A stretch of 49,030 nt of DNA, taken from the NCBI GenBank assembly GCA_017416285.1, contig JAFQCU010000009.1, forward strand, positions 1-49,030, read 5' to 3'. Each line of letters opens with the position of its first letter. Positions within the stretch are counted from its first letter, which is position 1. This DNA comes from Clostridia bacterium (GTDB lineage Bacteria; Bacillota; Clostridia; Oscillospirales; Acutalibacteraceae). Shown in pieces: positions 29,962 through 40,949 of this stretch. The notes under the pieces were generated by a model, which did no database searches, was not told where the DNA came from, and worked only from the letters and a program-made list of their open reading frames with translations. A program made the position numbers and the translations under genes.

Positions 29962-31263
29962 ATGAAACAAATTAATGTTATCGGTGCAGGCCTTGCAGGC
30001 TGTGAAGCGGCTTATGCCATTGCCAATAAGGGTATAAGCGTGAAGCTTTATGAAATGAAGCCAAACAAAAAGACACCTGCGCACAAAAACGATAACTTTG
30101 CAGAGCTTGTTTGCTCGAATTCGCTTAAAGCAAACCGTGTTGATTCTGCCGCAGGTCTTTTAAAGGAAGAAATGCGACGACTAAATTCGCTTTGCCTTGA
30201 AGCTGCAGACAGCTGTTCAGTTGCGGCGGGTGGTGCTTTAGCAGTCGACCGTGAGCTTTTTGCAGAATATATAACAGAAAAAATTAAAAGCCACCCCAAC
30301 ATTACAGTTATAAACGAAGTAGTAAGTGAAATTCCAAACGATGGTGTAACTGTTATAGCAACAGGTCCGTTGACGGATGGTGTGCTTGCTGAAAACATTT
30401 CAAAGCTGTGCGATGGCGGGAATTTAAGTTTTTATGATGCCGCAGCACCGATTGTGACTAAAGACAGCCTTGATTTTACAAAGGTATTTTACGGTGCTCG
30501 TTACGGTAAGGGCGGCGATGATTATATCAACTGCCCAATGAATAAGGAAGAATACACAATTTTTTATAACGAGCTTATAAATGCCGAATCTGCCCCTATT
30601 CACGAATTCGACAAGCAGCCCAACGTTTATGAGGGCTGTATGCCGGTTGAAATTCTTGCCAAAAGGGGAGAAGATTCAATTCGTTTTGGCCCGCTAAAGC
30701 CTGTGGGACTTCGTGACCCAAGAACCGACCACAGACCTTGGGCGGTGGTTCAGCTTCGTGCGGAGAATCGTGACGGTACGCTTTATAATCTTGTCGGTTT
30801 TCAGACTAATTTGAAATTTCCGGAGCAAAAGCGAGTATTTTCACTTATACCGGGGCTCGAAAATGCCGAGTTTATGCGTTACGGTGTTATGCACCGAAAT
30901 TCGTTTATAAATTCACCCCGTATTCTAAACAAGGATTTATCTTTAAAAGAAAACTGCAACGTATTCTTTGCGGGTCAGCTTTCGGGAGTGGAAGGGTATA
31001 TGGAATCTGCCGCAAGCGGTATAATTGCCGGTTTAAATGCAGTGGCAAGAATTAATGAAACAGAACCCGTAATACTTCCAAAATTCACAATGATTGGTGC
31101 TTTGCTTGGTTATATAACTGATGAAAGCGTTGTGAATTTTCAGCCTATGGGTGCAAATTTTGGTATCATACCCGAGCTTACACCTCATATCAGAGATAAA
31201 CGTGAAAGGTATATGGCGTTATCCCTTCGTTCACTTTCATGGTTTACAGAAAAGGAGTTTTAA
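29962..31263 (+). CDS. trmFO: Folate- and FAD-dependent tRNA (m5U54) methyltransferase
   Basis: 433 aa. It forms m5U54 (T54) in tRNA using methylenetetrahydrofolate. The FAD-binding [14 protein letters not shown] (residues about 4-17), [13 protein letters not shown] (catalytic Cys region near 51) and [12 protein letters not shown] near 353-364 are the TrmFO signatures that separate it from GidA. The ATG at 29962 starts two bases after the topA stop. Confidence 0.97.
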   Translation: MKQINVIGAGLAGCEAAYAIANKGISVKLYEMKPNKKTPAHKNDNFAELVCSNSLKANRVDSAAGLLKEEMRRLNSLCLEAADSCSVAAGGALAVDRELFAEYITEKIKSHPNITVINEVVSEIPNDGVTVIATGPLTDGVLAENISKLCDGGNLSFYDAAAPIVTKDSLDFTKVFYGARYGKGGDDYINCPMNKEEYTIFYNELINAESAPIHEFDKQPNVYEGCMPVEILAKRGEDSIRFGPLKPVGLRDPRTDHRPWAVVQLRAENRDGTLYNLVGFQTNLKFPEQKRVFSLIPGLENAEFMRYGVMHRNSFINSPRILNKDLSLKENCNVFFAGQLSGVEGYMESAASGIIAGLNAVARINETEPVILPKFTMIGALLGYITDESVVNFQPMGANFGIIPELTPHIRDKRERYMALSLRSLSWFTEKEF

Positions 31264-31265
31264 AT

Positions 31266-32264
31266 ATGCGTATTGTTGTAGATGCTTTTGGCGGCGATAA
31301 TGCTCCACTTGAGATTGTTAAGGGCGCTTCGATTGCTTCACTTGAAAATCAGGTAGAAATTACCCTTACAGGTAACAAGCTTGAAATAGAAAAAGTTATT
31401 GATGAAAACAAATTAAAATTCTTTGGTCAGCTTATTGTTATTCACACCGAAGACGTTATAGATATGCACGACGAACCCACAAGCCTTTTGAAAGCTCATA
31501 AGGAATCTTCAATGGCTTTGGCTTTTACCGAGCTTGCAGAGGACAGGGCAGATGCTTTTGTATCAGCAGGCTCAACCGGTGCGGTTGTTGTTGGCGGTAC
31601 TTTCATTGTTAAGCGCATTAAGGGTATTAAGCGCCCTGCGCTTGCGGGTATGATTCCATCACCCGACGGTCATTATATGCTTTTGGATATGGGCGCTAAT
31701 GCTGAATGTCGCCCCGAAATGCTTTGCCAGTTTGGTATTATGGCATCGGCTTATTTAAAGGGTGTTGAGGGAAAAGAAAATCCCACAATCGGTCTTTTGA
31801 ATATTGGTACCGAGGACAGCAAGGGCGGCGAGCTTCAAAAGGAAGCCTATAAGCTTTTAAGTGATGCTCCAATCAATTTTGTCGGCAACGTTGAATCACG
31901 TGAAATGCCTAAAGGTGTTTGCGATGCTATTGTTACCGACGGCTTTACAGGTAATATTGCCTTGAAGCTTATCGAAGGCACCGCAATGACCTTTTTTAAG
32001 CTTGTTAAAAATGCACTTTATAAGAGCCTTAAAAACAAGCTTGCAGCCTTGGTTATTAAAAAGGATTTATATGCTCTTAAGAGTATGATGGATTCATCTG
32101 AAGTGGGCGGAGCACCGCTTTTGGGTGTTCGCAAGCCGGTTATTAAAGCGCACGGTAATTCTGATGCGAAGGCAATTAAAAATGCAATTAAACAGGCTGT
32201 GTTATTTGCACAGAACAACGTTATTGAGAATATTACAAAATCTTTAGAAGAAGTAAACGGTTAA
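31266..32264 (+). CDS. plsX: Phosphate acyltransferase PlsX
   Basis: 332 aa. PlsX turns acyl-ACP into acyl-phosphate for phospholipid synthesis with PlsY. VVDAFGGDNAP at the N-terminus, STGAVVVGGTF near 107-117 and GANAECRPEMLCQFGIM near 142-158 match. ATG 31266 follows AAAGGAG. In many Firmicutes plsX is followed by fab genes or acpP before rnc; here rnc follows after 12 bases. Confidence 0.96.
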   Translation: MRIVVDAFGGDNAPLEIVKGASIASLENQVEITLTGNKLEIEKVIDENKLKFFGQLIVIHTEDVIDMHDEPTSLLKAHKESSMALAFTELAEDRADAFVSAGSTGAVVVGGTFIVKRIKGIKRPALAGMIPSPDGHYMLLDMGANAECRPEMLCQFGIMASAYLKGVEGKENPTIGLLNIGTEDSKGGELQKEAYKLLSDAPINFVGNVESREMPKGVCDAIVTDGFTGNIALKLIEGTAMTFFKLVKNALYKSLKNKLAALVIKKDLYALKSMMDSSEVGGAPLLGVRKPVIKAHGNSDAKAIKNAIKQAVLFAQNNVIENITKSLEEVNG

Positions 32265-32276
32265 AGGAAAGTTTCA

Positions 32277-32957
32277 ATGGAAGTTTTACAAAATAAACTT
32301 GATTACAAATTTAATAATGTAAAGCTTTTGGAAAATGCGCTTAATCATTCGTCCTATGCTAACGAGGTGCGTGGTGGTGTTACCTCTAACGAAAGACTAG
32401 AGTTTTTGGGCGATTCGGTGCTTTCGGTAATTGTGGCATCGTATTTGTTTGAAAATTTCAAATCAATCCCCGAAGGTGAGCTTACAAAGCTTCGTGCATC
32501 GCTTGTGTGTGAAAAGTCACTTTGTGCCTTTTCACGTGAAATAGGCATTGGTGAGTTTTTGCGCCTTGGTAAGGGTGAGGAAAAAGGCGGCGGCAGAGAG
32601 AGAGATTCTATTTTAGCTGACGCTTTTGAAGCTGTGCTTGCCGCTATTTATCTTGACGGCGGTATGGAAGAGGCAAGGCGTTTCGTTTTACGCTATGTAT
32701 TGCCCGAGCTTCAGCACCGTGATGATGAGGTTTTTAAGGATTATAAAACCGCATTACAGGAAATTATTCAGCGTAATCCGGAAGAAAGTGTAACCTATCA
32801 CCTGATTGGTGAAAGCGGCCCTGACCACAATAAGATTTTTGAGGTTGCTGTTCATCTTAATTCTAATATTATCGGCAAAGGTACAGGCAGAAGCAAAAAG
32901 CAAGCCGAACAAATGGCCGCAAAAGAAGCGCTTAAGCTAATGGGTGCCGAAATATGA
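32277..32957 (+). CDS. rnc: Ribonuclease III
   Basis: 226 aa. It cleaves double-stranded RNA in rRNA and mRNA processing. The catalytic signature NERLEFLGDSVL (near residues 38-49), DAFEAVLAAIYLDGG (second acidic motif near 116-130) and the C-terminal dsRBD (DYKTALQEIIQ ... GRSKKQAEQMAAKEALK) are complete. It overlaps the radical SAM gene by four bases. Confidence 0.97.
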   Translation: MEVLQNKLDYKFNNVKLLENALNHSSYANEVRGGVTSNERLEFLGDSVLSVIVASYLFENFKSIPEGELTKLRASLVCEKSLCAFSREIGIGEFLRLGKGEEKGGGRERDSILADAFEAVLAAIYLDGGMEEARRFVLRYVLPELQHRDDEVFKDYKTALQEIIQRNPEESVTYHLIGESGPDHNKIFEVAVHLNSNIIGKGTGRSKKQAEQMAAKEALKLMGAEI

Positions 32958-33952
32958 GTAAAATACATTCAAACATTTCGGTTTTTGTACCGCATATAGG
33001 TTGTCCGAATAAGTGTAGCTTCTGCAATCAAAGACATATTACCGGCACTTATAAAGCCCCTCATCCCGAGGATGTTGAAAAAGCGGTTAAGGATGCTATT
33101 TCTTCCCAAAATTACGATCCCAAAACTACCGAAATTGCATTTTTTGGCGGTAGCTTTACGGCGATTAATCGTGGTTATATGGAATCACTTTTGGAAACCG
33201 CTTCGGGTTACGTTAATATCGGCATTGTTTCGGGGATAAGAATTTCGACCCGCCCCGACGCTATTGATGACGAAATTTTAATGCTTTTAAAGTCTTATGG
33301 TGTTACCGCTATTGAGCTTGGCGCACAATCGCTTAATGATCGTGTGCTTAAAAAGAACAACCGTGGTCATACCGCAAGAGACGTTGAAAAAGCGGCAATG
33401 CTTATTAAAAAGCACGGCTTTGAATTAGGCCTTCAAATAATGACAGGTCTTTATACCGATGATAATGATTCAACCTTACGTACTGTGCAAAAAATAATTG
33501 ATATTGCGCCTGATACGGTAAGAATTTATCCTACAATAGTTTTAAAGGATACAGATTTAGAGGCGCTGTACCTTGATAAGATTTATGAGCCTCAAACCCT
33601 TGGCGATGCTGTAAAGCTTGCGAGTAAGCTTTATTTACAGCTTACCCGTGCGGGTATTCGTGTTATAAGACTCGGGCTTCATTCTATTGAAGATGGGTCT
33701 TACGTTGCCGGACCGTGGCATCCCGCTTTTGCAGAGCTTTGTTATTCACAGATTATGCTTTCAAAGGTGCTTGGTTGTCTTTTTACTGAGGGTAAATATG
33801 TTATTTTTGTTAATCCAAAATGCATTTCAAAAATGACAGGACAAAGAAAAAGTAATTTATTATATCTTAAAAAACGTGGTTTTGACTGTGTTGTCAAAGC
33901 TGATGACAGTTTAGATAATTTGGAATTCAGAATAGAAAGGGAAGTGTTATAA
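32954..33952 (+). CDS. Elp3-like radical SAM protein
   Basis: 332 aa. The cluster motif is CPNKCSFCNQ (CxxxCxxC, near residues 17-26). GGSFTAI (SAM binding), RISTRPDAIDDEIL, IELGAQSLNDRVLKKNNRGH and GLQIMTGLYTD follow the Elp3/HemN-like radical SAM pattern. It lacks the acetyltransferase domain of true Elp3. Many Clostridia have it between rnc and smc. A tRNA or other RNA modification role is plausible but not shown. It starts inside the rnc stop (ATGA) and ends immediately before smc. Confidence 0.85.
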   Translation: MSKIHSNISVFVPHIGCPNKCSFCNQRHITGTYKAPHPEDVEKAVKDAISSQNYDPKTTEIAFFGGSFTAINRGYMESLLETASGYVNIGIVSGIRISTRPDAIDDEILMLLKSYGVTAIELGAQSLNDRVLKKNNRGHTARDVEKAAMLIKKHGFELGLQIMTGLYTDDNDSTLRTVQKIIDIAPDTVRIYPTIVLKDTDLEALYLDKIYEPQTLGDAVKLASKLYLQLTRAGIRVIRLGLHSIEDGSYVAGPWHPAFAELCYSQIMLSKVLGCLFTEGKYVIFVNPKCISKMTGQRKSNLLYLKKRGFDCVVKADDSLDNLEFRIEREVL

Positions 33953-36900
33953 ATGCTGTTAAGCTCGATTGAAATTCAAGGCTTTAAATCTTTTGCAGAT
34001 AAAACGGTTTTGAAATTCGGCAAGGGTATAACTGCAGTTGTCGGCCCTAACGGAAGTGGTAAAAGTAACATTTCTGACGCTGTGCGTTGGGTTTTGGGTG
34101 AACAATCAACCAAAAGTCTTCGTGGTCAGTCGATGGAGGACGTTATTTTCGGCGGTACAGAAACACGCCGCCCACACGGCTTTTGTGAGGTTACCCTTAA
34201 CATCAATAATACCGACCGTTCTTTAAATTTTGATAATGATTTTGTGTCTATTACTCGCAGATACTATCGCTCACACGAAAGTGAATACGCTATTAACAAC
34301 GTGTCTGTCCGACTTAAGGATATTCATGAGTTATTTATGGATACCGGTCTTGGCCGTGACGGTTATTCGATGATTGGTCAAGGTAAGATTGATAATATTA
34401 TCAGTTCAAAATCAAACGAACGCCGTGACATTTTTGAAGAGGCAGCCGGTATTTCAAAATACCGTTACCGTAAGCTTGAAGCCGAACGCAAGCTCACAGC
34501 CGCACAGGATAATCTTTTAAGACTTCACGATATTGTTGATGAATTGGAAGCACGTGTCGGTCCTTTGGAGGAGCAAAGCAAAAAGGCTGAAAAGTTCTTA
34601 AAGCTCAGCGAAGAGAAAAAAGAACTTGAAATAGGTCTTTGGCTTTATACCCTCAATAATTCTAAAGAAGCGCTTAGAAATCAAGAAAGCAAGATTATGG
34701 TTGCCCAGACGCAGTACAAGGAAATTGAGCAAATGCTTGAGGACTTTGACCGCAAAACCGAGCAAAACACTTCGCTTTTTGCAAAGCTTACCTCAGATAT
34801 CGAGGGTGAGCGACTTAATATTTCGTCAATTAATGAAGAAATTGTTAAATCAAATGGTGTTATCACTGTTTTAAATAATGATATTCAGCACAACGAGGAA
34901 AGCATTTTAAGACTTAATGAGGAAAAAAGCTCGCTTTCAAGCTCTGATAATGATGCTTTGGCTGAAATTGAAAGCAAAAACAATGAAGTTAAGGTAATTA
35001 AGGCAAAGAAAGCCGAGCTTGAAGAAAAGCTTCATACTTTAGAGGCTGAGCTTACCGAGCTTTTAAGCGAAACCGACACAAACAGCCGTAAAATTGAAAA
35101 CGAAATCCGTATGCTTAATACTCTTACGGCTCAGTCATCGGATATGCGTGTAAAGCTTGTTACTGCTGAAACCGCAATTAATGAGATTGAATCACGCAAA
35201 GGTGTTTCGGCTGACCTTATCTTAGGTCGTGAAAAGGAAATTGAAAATCTTAACGGCGAATTTGGTGAAATTGAAAAATTATTAACCGAAATTGAAGAAA
35301 AGGTTGCGGGTTATAATAACTCTCTTAAAGGCTATGAATTACGTCTTGCTTCCCGTGTACAAACGGTTGACAGCTTAAAGCAAGAGCTTGATACAGTTAA
35401 TCTTGATATTGAAGCTAAAAGCCGCCGTGTGCAAATTCTTCGTGATTTGCAGAACAATATGGAAGGCTTTGCAAATTCGGTAAAATTTGTTGTATCAAAG
35501 GCAGAAACCGGTATACTTCGTGGTATTTGCGGTCCTGTTTCATCGCTTATTTCGGTTGAAAGCAAGTATTCTCTTGCTATCGAAACTGCACTTAATAACG
35601 CTATTCAAAACATTATTACCGAAACCGAAGCCGATGCAAAGGCGACAATTAACTTCCTTAAAAATAACAAGGCAGGTCGTGCAACCTTCTTGCCGGTGCA
35701 AACCATAAAAGCACGTGAATTTAAAGAGCACGGCTTTGAGGATATGCTCGGTTACGTGGGTATCGCAAGTGACCTTGTAAAAAACGATAAAAAATACGAT
35801 GAAATCGTGAAATACCTATTGGGCGCTTGTGTCGTTGCAGAGGATATTGACTGTGCAGTAACCATTGCCAAAAAATTCGGTTACCGAATTAAGGTGGTTT
35901 CTCTTGACGGTCAGGTTGTAAGCCCCGGTGGTTCGCTTACCGGTGGTTCTGTAATCAAAAATTCAGGTATTTTAAGCCGTGGTAACGATATTATCAATAT
36001 CGAAAACGAGGTTTCATTACTTAAAGCCAAGAGTGATGAGCTTTCTCAAAAGCTTATTGATGCGCAGAATTCTCTGGCCGAGGTTGACGCAGATATTACC
36101 GCTATAAAGGCTGATATCCTTACCGCAAACGAGGATAAAATACGAGCAGTTGCAGAGCTTAAGCGTATAGGTGACTTAAGAGAAAGCGTTAAGCTTTCGC
36201 TTAAACAGCTTACTGATGAGCAGGCCGCTGGCAATCAAAAGCTTGAAGAGCTTAAGAACATTTCTGTTGATGCTGCAAAGCAAATTACCGAGGTTGAGGC
36301 TCAAAAGGCTGAAATACAGGCTAAAATTGACCAAATGACCGGTGCAAGAGATAATCTTAGTACCGTTCGTGAGGACTTGGCTAATAACATTACTAACGTT
36401 AAGCTTTCTGTTATAGAAGCACAGAAGGATATTGAGTCTATTTCACTTTCGGCTAAGAGCCTTGAGGAAATGATTAACGACCGTGCAAAGCGTAGCGTTA
36501 CCATAGACAGTGAGATTGCCGCTTTACAATTTAAAAACGAAAACCTAAAGTCAGAAATTCAGTCCGTTCAGGACAATATTGGTGATGCTGCGGCAAAAAT
36601 TGCTCAAAGTGAACAGAATATAGCTGACTTTATTGAAAAGCGTAATCAAACCGAAAAATTCGGCGTTGAGCTTCGTAACAGTGAACGTGAAAACACCCTG
36701 CAGCGTGAAAAAATCGGTGGTGAGCTTGCTCGCCTTACCGAACGCAAAGAGGTTATGATGCGTGAATATGATGAGGTTATAAGACGACTATACGATGAGT
36801 ACGAATTAACACGTAGCGAAGCGGAAAAGATCGGTATTGAAATTGAAAATCCCGCACAGGCTAAAAAGACACTTATTGAAGTTAAGAATAAGATTCGTGC

Positions 36901-37534
36901 TCTCGGCAACGTTAACGTTTCTGCTATTGAGGAATATAAGGAAGTCAGCGAAAGATATAACTTCTTGTCTGAACAGATTAACGATGTTGAGGCTTCCCGT
37001 GCACAGCTTCAGAAGCTTATTAATCAGTTAACCTCACAAATGCAGGAAATCTTTACCGTTGGCTTTGAAAAAATCAGTCAAAACTTCTCAAAAACCTTTA
37101 CAGAATTGTTTGGCGGCGGAAGTGCGAGCCTCTCGCTTTCTGACCCTGAAAACATTTTGGAAAGCGGTATTGATATTAACGTTAAATTGCCCGGTAAAAA
37201 CGTACCTAGTCTTGACGGTCTTTCGGGTGGTGAAAAGGCGCTTATCGCCCTTTCAATTTACTTTGCAATTATGCGTGTAAGCGCACCGCCTTTCTGCTTC
37301 TTGGATGAGGTTGATACCGCTCTTGACGATATTAACGTTGAACGCTTTGCAGATTATATGCGTTCATCTGATTTTAACACTCAGTTTATTTGCGTTACAC
37401 ACCGCCGTGGCACAATGGAAGCCGCAGATATGCTTTACGGTGTAACAATGCAGGAAAAGGGTATTACAAAGCTCTTGGAGCTTAATGTTTCCGAGCTTGA
37501 AAAGAAATTGCTTTTAGACAGTCAGGGTGCTTAA
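33953..37534 (+). CDS. smc: Chromosome partition protein Smc
   Basis: 1193 aa, the full length. Walker [10 protein letters not shown] (near residues 31-39) and the Q-loop ([10 protein letters not shown]) form the N-terminal half of the ATPase head. Two long Glu/Lys-rich coiled coils (about 170-500 and 680-1020) flank the hinge (about 515-665, including GPVSSLISV and the Gly-rich [10 protein letters not shown]). The C-terminal head half carries [12 protein letters not shown] (near 1090) and Walker [14 protein letters not shown] (near 1115). With ScpAB (encoded elsewhere) it compacts and segregates the chromosome. The ATG follows the upstream stop directly. Confidence 0.98.
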   Translation: MLLSSIEIQGFKSFADKTVLKFGKGITAVVGPNGSGKSNISDAVRWVLGEQSTKSLRGQSMEDVIFGGTETRRPHGFCEVTLNINNTDRSLNFDNDFVSITRRYYRSHESEYAINNVSVRLKDIHELFMDTGLGRDGYSMIGQGKIDNIISSKSNERRDIFEEAAGISKYRYRKLEAERKLTAAQDNLLRLHDIVDELEARVGPLEEQSKKAEKFLKLSEEKKELEIGLWLYTLNNSKEALRNQESKIMVAQTQYKEIEQMLEDFDRKTEQNTSLFAKLTSDIEGERLNISSINEEIVKSNGVITVLNNDIQHNEESILRLNEEKSSLSSSDNDALAEIESKNNEVKVIKAKKAELEEKLHTLEAELTELLSETDTNSRKIENEIRMLNTLTAQSSDMRVKLVTAETAINEIESRKGVSADLILGREKEIENLNGEFGEIEKLLTEIEEKVAGYNNSLKGYELRLASRVQTVDSLKQELDTVNLDIEAKSRRVQILRDLQNNMEGFANSVKFVVSKAETGILRGICGPVSSLISVESKYSLAIETALNNAIQNIITETEADAKATINFLKNNKAGRATFLPVQTIKAREFKEHGFEDMLGYVGIASDLVKNDKKYDEIVKYLLGACVVAEDIDCAVTIAKKFGYRIKVVSLDGQVVSPGGSLTGGSVIKNSGILSRGNDIINIENEVSLLKAKSDELSQKLIDAQNSLAEVDADITAIKADILTANEDKIRAVAELKRIGDLRESVKLSLKQLTDEQAAGNQKLEELKNISVDAAKQITEVEAQKAEIQAKIDQMTGARDNLSTVREDLANNITNVKLSVIEAQKDIESISLSAKSLEEMINDRAKRSVTIDSEIAALQFKNENLKSEIQSVQDNIGDAAAKIAQSEQNIADFIEKRNQTEKFGVELRNSERENTLQREKIGGELARLTERKEVMMREYDEVIRRLYDEYELTRSEAEKIGIEIENPAQAKKTLIEVKNKIRALGNVNVSAIEEYKEVSERYNFLSEQINDVEASRAQLQKLINQLTSQMQEIFTVGFEKISQNFSKTFTELFGGGSASLSLSDPENILESGIDINVKLPGKNVPSLDGLSGGEKALIALSIYFAIMRVSAPPFCFLDEVDTALDDINVERFADYMRSSDFNTQFICVTHRRGTMEAADMLYGVTMQEKGITKLLELNVSELEKKLLLDSQGA

Positions 37535-37535
37535 A

Positions 37536-38537
37536 ATGGAAAAAATCCTTTTTGGTAATAAGAAAAACTATTATAAGGGAAATATGCATTGTCACAGCAC
37601 CTTGTCTGATGGCAGACTTACACCCGAACAATTAAAGGCTTATTATATGGAGCACGGTTATAGCTTTTTGGCTATAACCGACCATGAGCATCTTAATAAT
37701 AATTCTCACCTTGATGACAGCGATTTTTTGACAATAACTAGCTGTGAGGTTGCGATTAAAGAGTTTCCAAAAGAGTCAACCCTTAAAAACTTCAATATGA
37801 AGGTTTGTCATTTAAATTTTTATGCCAAAGAACAGGAAAACGTTTATAACTTTTTCTATAATTCGGTTTATGACCATTTTTCTGCACTTGAAAGACGTCC
37901 TTTTTTCAATAATCCTGATTATGATGTTGAAAGAGCTTATGGTTGTAAAGGCATAAACGAGCTAATTAGAGCTGCAAATGATAACGGCTTTTTTGTGGCG
38001 TACAATCATCCACGCTGGTCGCTTGAAAATTATCGTGAATATTCAAAGTACGAAGGCCTTTGGGGTGTTGAAATTTATAATACAAACTGTAACCGTGGCG
38101 GTATTTATGAATATGATTTAAATGTTCATGATGACTTTTTGCGTGACGGTAAGCGGATTTTTGCCACTTCTGGCGATGATAATCACAACCGTACAGACGA
38201 TTCTATCGGTACGTTTGTTATGGTTAATGCCGATGAGCTTGAGTATTCACAAATTATTAGTGCATTGCTAAAGGGTGAATTTTATACATCGACCGGCCCG
38301 ATAATTGAAAAAATTTCGTTTGAGGATAATCTTGTAACGGTTAATTGTTCGGCTGCAAAAAGCGTATTTTATTCTACGTGTGGTCGGCGTGCCGCAAGCG
38401 TTATGGCGAGGGAAAAGGAGTATATTAATACCGCAACCTTTGAAATTAAGGGAACCGATGTTTATTTTAGAATTTCGGTTGTGGATGAGTTTGGCCATCG
38501 TGCCGATTCACAGGCATATTTTTTAGACGATATTTGA
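37536..38537 (+). CDS. PHP-domain metal-dependent phosphoesterase-like protein
   Basis: 333 aa. The N-terminal PHP fold is recognised from NMHCHSTLSDGRLTPEQL (HxH near residues 19-21), ITDHEHL (near 49-55), the acidic CEVAI, YNHPRWS (near 159) and SGDDNHN (near 213-219), which together give the metal ligands of the CehA/McbA-like group. A beta-rich C-terminal domain of about 85 residues follows (SFEDNLVTVNCSAAKS). Substrate unknown. It begins one base after the smc stop and is 15 bases before ftsY. No strong SD is visible, so translation is probably coupled to smc. Confidence 0.85.
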   Translation: MEKILFGNKKNYYKGNMHCHSTLSDGRLTPEQLKAYYMEHGYSFLAITDHEHLNNNSHLDDSDFLTITSCEVAIKEFPKESTLKNFNMKVCHLNFYAKEQENVYNFFYNSVYDHFSALERRPFFNNPDYDVERAYGCKGINELIRAANDNGFFVAYNHPRWSLENYREYSKYEGLWGVEIYNTNCNRGGIYEYDLNVHDDFLRDGKRIFATSGDDNHNRTDDSIGTFVMVNADELEYSQIISALLKGEFYTSTGPIIEKISFEDNLVTVNCSAAKSVFYSTCGRRAASVMAREKEYINTATFEIKGTDVYFRISVVDEFGHRADSQAYFLDDI

Positions 38538-38552
38538 TTTATAGGTGATCTG

Positions 38553-39467
38553 ATGGGTTTATTCAGCAAAATAAAACAAGGTTTGCAAAAGACAAGAAAT
38601 TCTATTGCAAGCGGTGTAACAAGCATTATTAACAGCTTTACAAAAATTGATGAGGAACTTTTTGAAGAGCTTGAGGAAATGCTCGTTATGTCGGATATCG
38701 GTGTTAATACCGCAACCGAAATTTGCGATATTTTACGCAAAAAAATTAAGGAGCAGGGCATTACCGATCCGGCGATTATTAAAAAATTAATGAGGGAAGT
38801 TATCGCTGAAATGCTTGGCGAGGATGAGGGCTTAAAGCTTAATACCAAGCCTTCGGTTATTCTCGTTATTGGTGTAAACGGCGTTGGCAAAACAACTACC
38901 ATTGGCAAGCTTTCTGCTATATTAAAGGCGCAGGGCAAGAACGTTGTTTTGGGCGCTGCCGATACTTTCCGTGCCGCTGCTATCGATCAGCTTCAGGTTT
39001 GGGCAGAGCGTTCGGGTGTTCAAATGGTTAAAAGTGTTGAGGGCACCGACCCCGCTTCGGTTGTTTTTGATACCATTGCTTCTGCTAAATCAAGAGGTGC
39101 CGATGTTATTATTTGTGATACTGCAGGCCGACTTCACAATAAGAAAAACCTTATGGATGAGCTCGCAAAAATTAATCGTGTTATTAATAGGGAATTGCCC
39201 GAGTCTTCGGTTGAAACCTTGTTGGTTTTAGATGCTGCAACAGGTCAAAACGCTGTAAATCAGGCACGTGAATTTAAAAACGTTACCAATATTACCGGTA
39301 TTGTTTTAACCAAGCTTGACGGTACTGCAAAGGGCGGTATTATTATTCCTATTAAAAACGAGCTTGAAATTCCCGTTAAGTTTGTTGGTGTGGGTGAGGG
39401 TATTGATGACTTGCAGCCCTTTAGCGCAACTGAATTTGTAAACGGTATTTTTGATGAGGAAATATAA
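38553..39467 (+). CDS. ftsY: Signal recognition particle receptor FtsY
   Basis: 304 aa NG-domain form without a long acidic A domain. GTPase motifs are G1 GVNGVGKTTT (near residue 108), DTFRAAAIDQLQVWAER, DTAGRLHNK (near 190) and TKLDGTAKGG (near 250). It docks SRP-ribosome complexes at the membrane. The stop shares bases with the rdgB start (ATAATG). Confidence 0.97.
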   Translation: MGLFSKIKQGLQKTRNSIASGVTSIINSFTKIDEELFEELEEMLVMSDIGVNTATEICDILRKKIKEQGITDPAIIKKLMREVIAEMLGEDEGLKLNTKPSVILVIGVNGVGKTTTIGKLSAILKAQGKNVVLGAADTFRAAAIDQLQVWAERSGVQMVKSVEGTDPASVVFDTIASAKSRGADVIICDTAGRLHNKKNLMDELAKINRVINRELPESSVETLLVLDAATGQNAVNQAREFKNVTNITGIVLTKLDGTAKGGIIIPIKNELEIPVKFVGVGEGIDDLQPFSATEFVNGIFDEEI

Positions 39468-40063
39468 TGAAAATTTTTATTGCCACTAAAAATCAAAAAA
39501 AGCTTCAAGAACTTAAAAGAATTTTAGCGCCTATGGGCTTTGACGTGCTTTGTGAAAACGATTTGGATTTTGCTTTAATTGACGCCGTTGAGGATGGACA
39601 AACCTTTGAAGAAAATGCACTTATTAAGGCAAAATCGGGTCTTGCGCAAACGGGTTATATAACAGTTGCCGATGACAGTGGCTTATGTGTTGATTATCTT
39701 GGCGGAAAGCCGGGCATATATTCCGCAAGATTTGCGGGAGAGCATGGAAACAGCGACCTTAATAACGATAAGCTTCTTAATGAGCTACGTGGTGTGGAAA
39801 TGGAAAAACGCACCGCTCATTTTGCTTGTGTGGTTGCTTGTGTTTTCCCCGACGGCAGACAGTTTACCGTTAGCGGTGAATGTCACGGTCATATAGCCTT
39901 TGAAAGACAGCAGGGAAGCGGTGGCTTCGGTTATGACCCGTTATTTATTAGCGAAAAAGGTCCTTTTAGTCAGCTTTCAAGTGATGAAAAAGATAAAATC
40001 AGTCACAGGGGCAAGGCTTTAAGGTTATTTAAAGAAAAAATTAAAGAATATATAGAGGTTTAA
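39467..40063 (+). CDS. rdgB: XTP/dITP diphosphatase
   Basis: 198 aa of the Ham1/RdgB family. ATKNQKKLQELKRIL at the N-terminus, DDSGLCVDYLGGKPGIYSARFAGEHG (near 65-90) and GSGGFGYDPLF (near 146-156) are diagnostic. It removes ITP/XTP and deoxy forms from the nucleotide pool. One-base overlap with ftsY. Confidence 0.96.
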   Translation: MKIFIATKNQKKLQELKRILAPMGFDVLCENDLDFALIDAVEDGQTFEENALIKAKSGLAQTGYITVADDSGLCVDYLGGKPGIYSARFAGEHGNSDLNNDKLLNELRGVEMEKRTAHFACVVACVFPDGRQFTVSGECHGHIAFERQQGSGGFGYDPLFISEKGPFSQLSSDEKDKISHRGKALRLFKEKIKEYIEV

Positions 40064-40066
40064 TAA

Positions 40067-40360
40067 ATGTTAAATAGCAGACAACGTGCCCAGCTTCGTG
40101 GCATGGCTAACGATTACGAAACAATTTTACAAATTGGTAAATCAGGCATTAGTGAAAATACAATCAAACAGGTAAATGACGCTTTGGAAGCACGTGAGCT
40201 TATAAAGCTTCGTGTTTTGGAAACCTGTCCGCTTTCTTCACGTGATGCGGCAGATGAGCTTTCTATGGCGGTTAAGTGTGATGTTGTTCAGGTGATTGGC
40301 TCACGCTTTATTCTTTACCGTGAAAGCAAAGACAATAAAACTATTAAATTGGTGAAATAA
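40067..40360 (+). CDS. yhbY: CRM-domain RNA-binding protein YhbY
   Basis: 97 aa single CRM domain (QRAQLRGMANDYETILQIGKSGIS, GSRFILYRES). YhbY/YqeI binds pre-50S particles and is thought to act in ribosome assembly. The order yhbY-nadD-yqeK-rsfS is conserved in Firmicutes. Confidence 0.94.
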   Translation: MLNSRQRAQLRGMANDYETILQIGKSGISENTIKQVNDALEARELIKLRVLETCPLSSRDAADELSMAVKCDVVQVIGSRFILYRESKDNKTIKLVK

Positions 40361-40361
40361 T

Positions 40362-40949
40362 ATGTCTTTTACAGCTATTTTCGGCGGCACCTTTAATCCG
40401 TTCCATATGGGACATTATAAGATGCTAAGCGCCCTTGAAAATTGCGATAAAATTTCTAAAATTTTAATTATGCCCGATAAAATTCCACCGCATAAGTCGG
40501 TTGATTTTTTGGCAAGCGATGAAGACCGTTTTAATATGTGCGGTCTTGTGGCAGAGGATTTTTCCAAGGCCGAGGTTTGCGATATCGAGCTTAAACGCCA
40601 AGGCAAAAGCTATACGTATGATACTGTAAAGCTTTTGCAGCAGGAATTTCCAAATGAAAATTTTGCATTTGTTTGCGGCGGCGATATGCTTGTATATTTT
40701 GAAAAATGGTATAAGGCGGACGAGCTTATGAAAATGCTGCCTTTTATCGTTTTTGGTCGTGGCTCTACCGATAAATCCGAGTTTTCTGACTGTATTAAAA
40801 ATTTCAGCGAAAAGGGTATGCAAATAATTTTAATGGATGAAGAAATTCCAAACATCTCTTCAACCGCTTTCAGAAATTCGCAAATGAGTGATTTATTACC
40901 GGAAAAGATTTATAAATACATTAAGGAAAGAGGAATTTATGATGTATAA
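40362..40949 (+). CDS. nadD: Nicotinate-nucleotide adenylyltransferase
   Basis: 195 aa. It joins nicotinate mononucleotide and ATP to deamido-NAD. FGGTFNPFHMGHYKM (nucleotidyltransferase HxGH, near residues 7-21), the CGGDMLVYFEKWYKAD block and the C-terminal ISSTAFR (near 166-172) are intact. It overlaps yqeK. Confidence 0.96.
   Translation: MSFTAIFGGTFNPFHMGHYKMLSALENCDKISKILIMPDKIPPHKSVDFLASDEDRFNMCGLVAEDFSKAEVCDIELKRQGKSYTYDTVKLLQQEFPNENFAFVCGGDMLVYFEKWYKADELMKMLPFIVFGRGSTDKSEFSDCIKNFSEKGMQIILMDEEIPNISSTAFRNSQMSDLLPEKIYKYIKERGIYDV

Noticed and set aside
29875-30398. Minus-strand frames opposite topA and trmFO, and similar shadows elsewhere
   Set aside because: They mirror conserved genes, lack SD sequences and have low-complexity translations typical of antisense frames.
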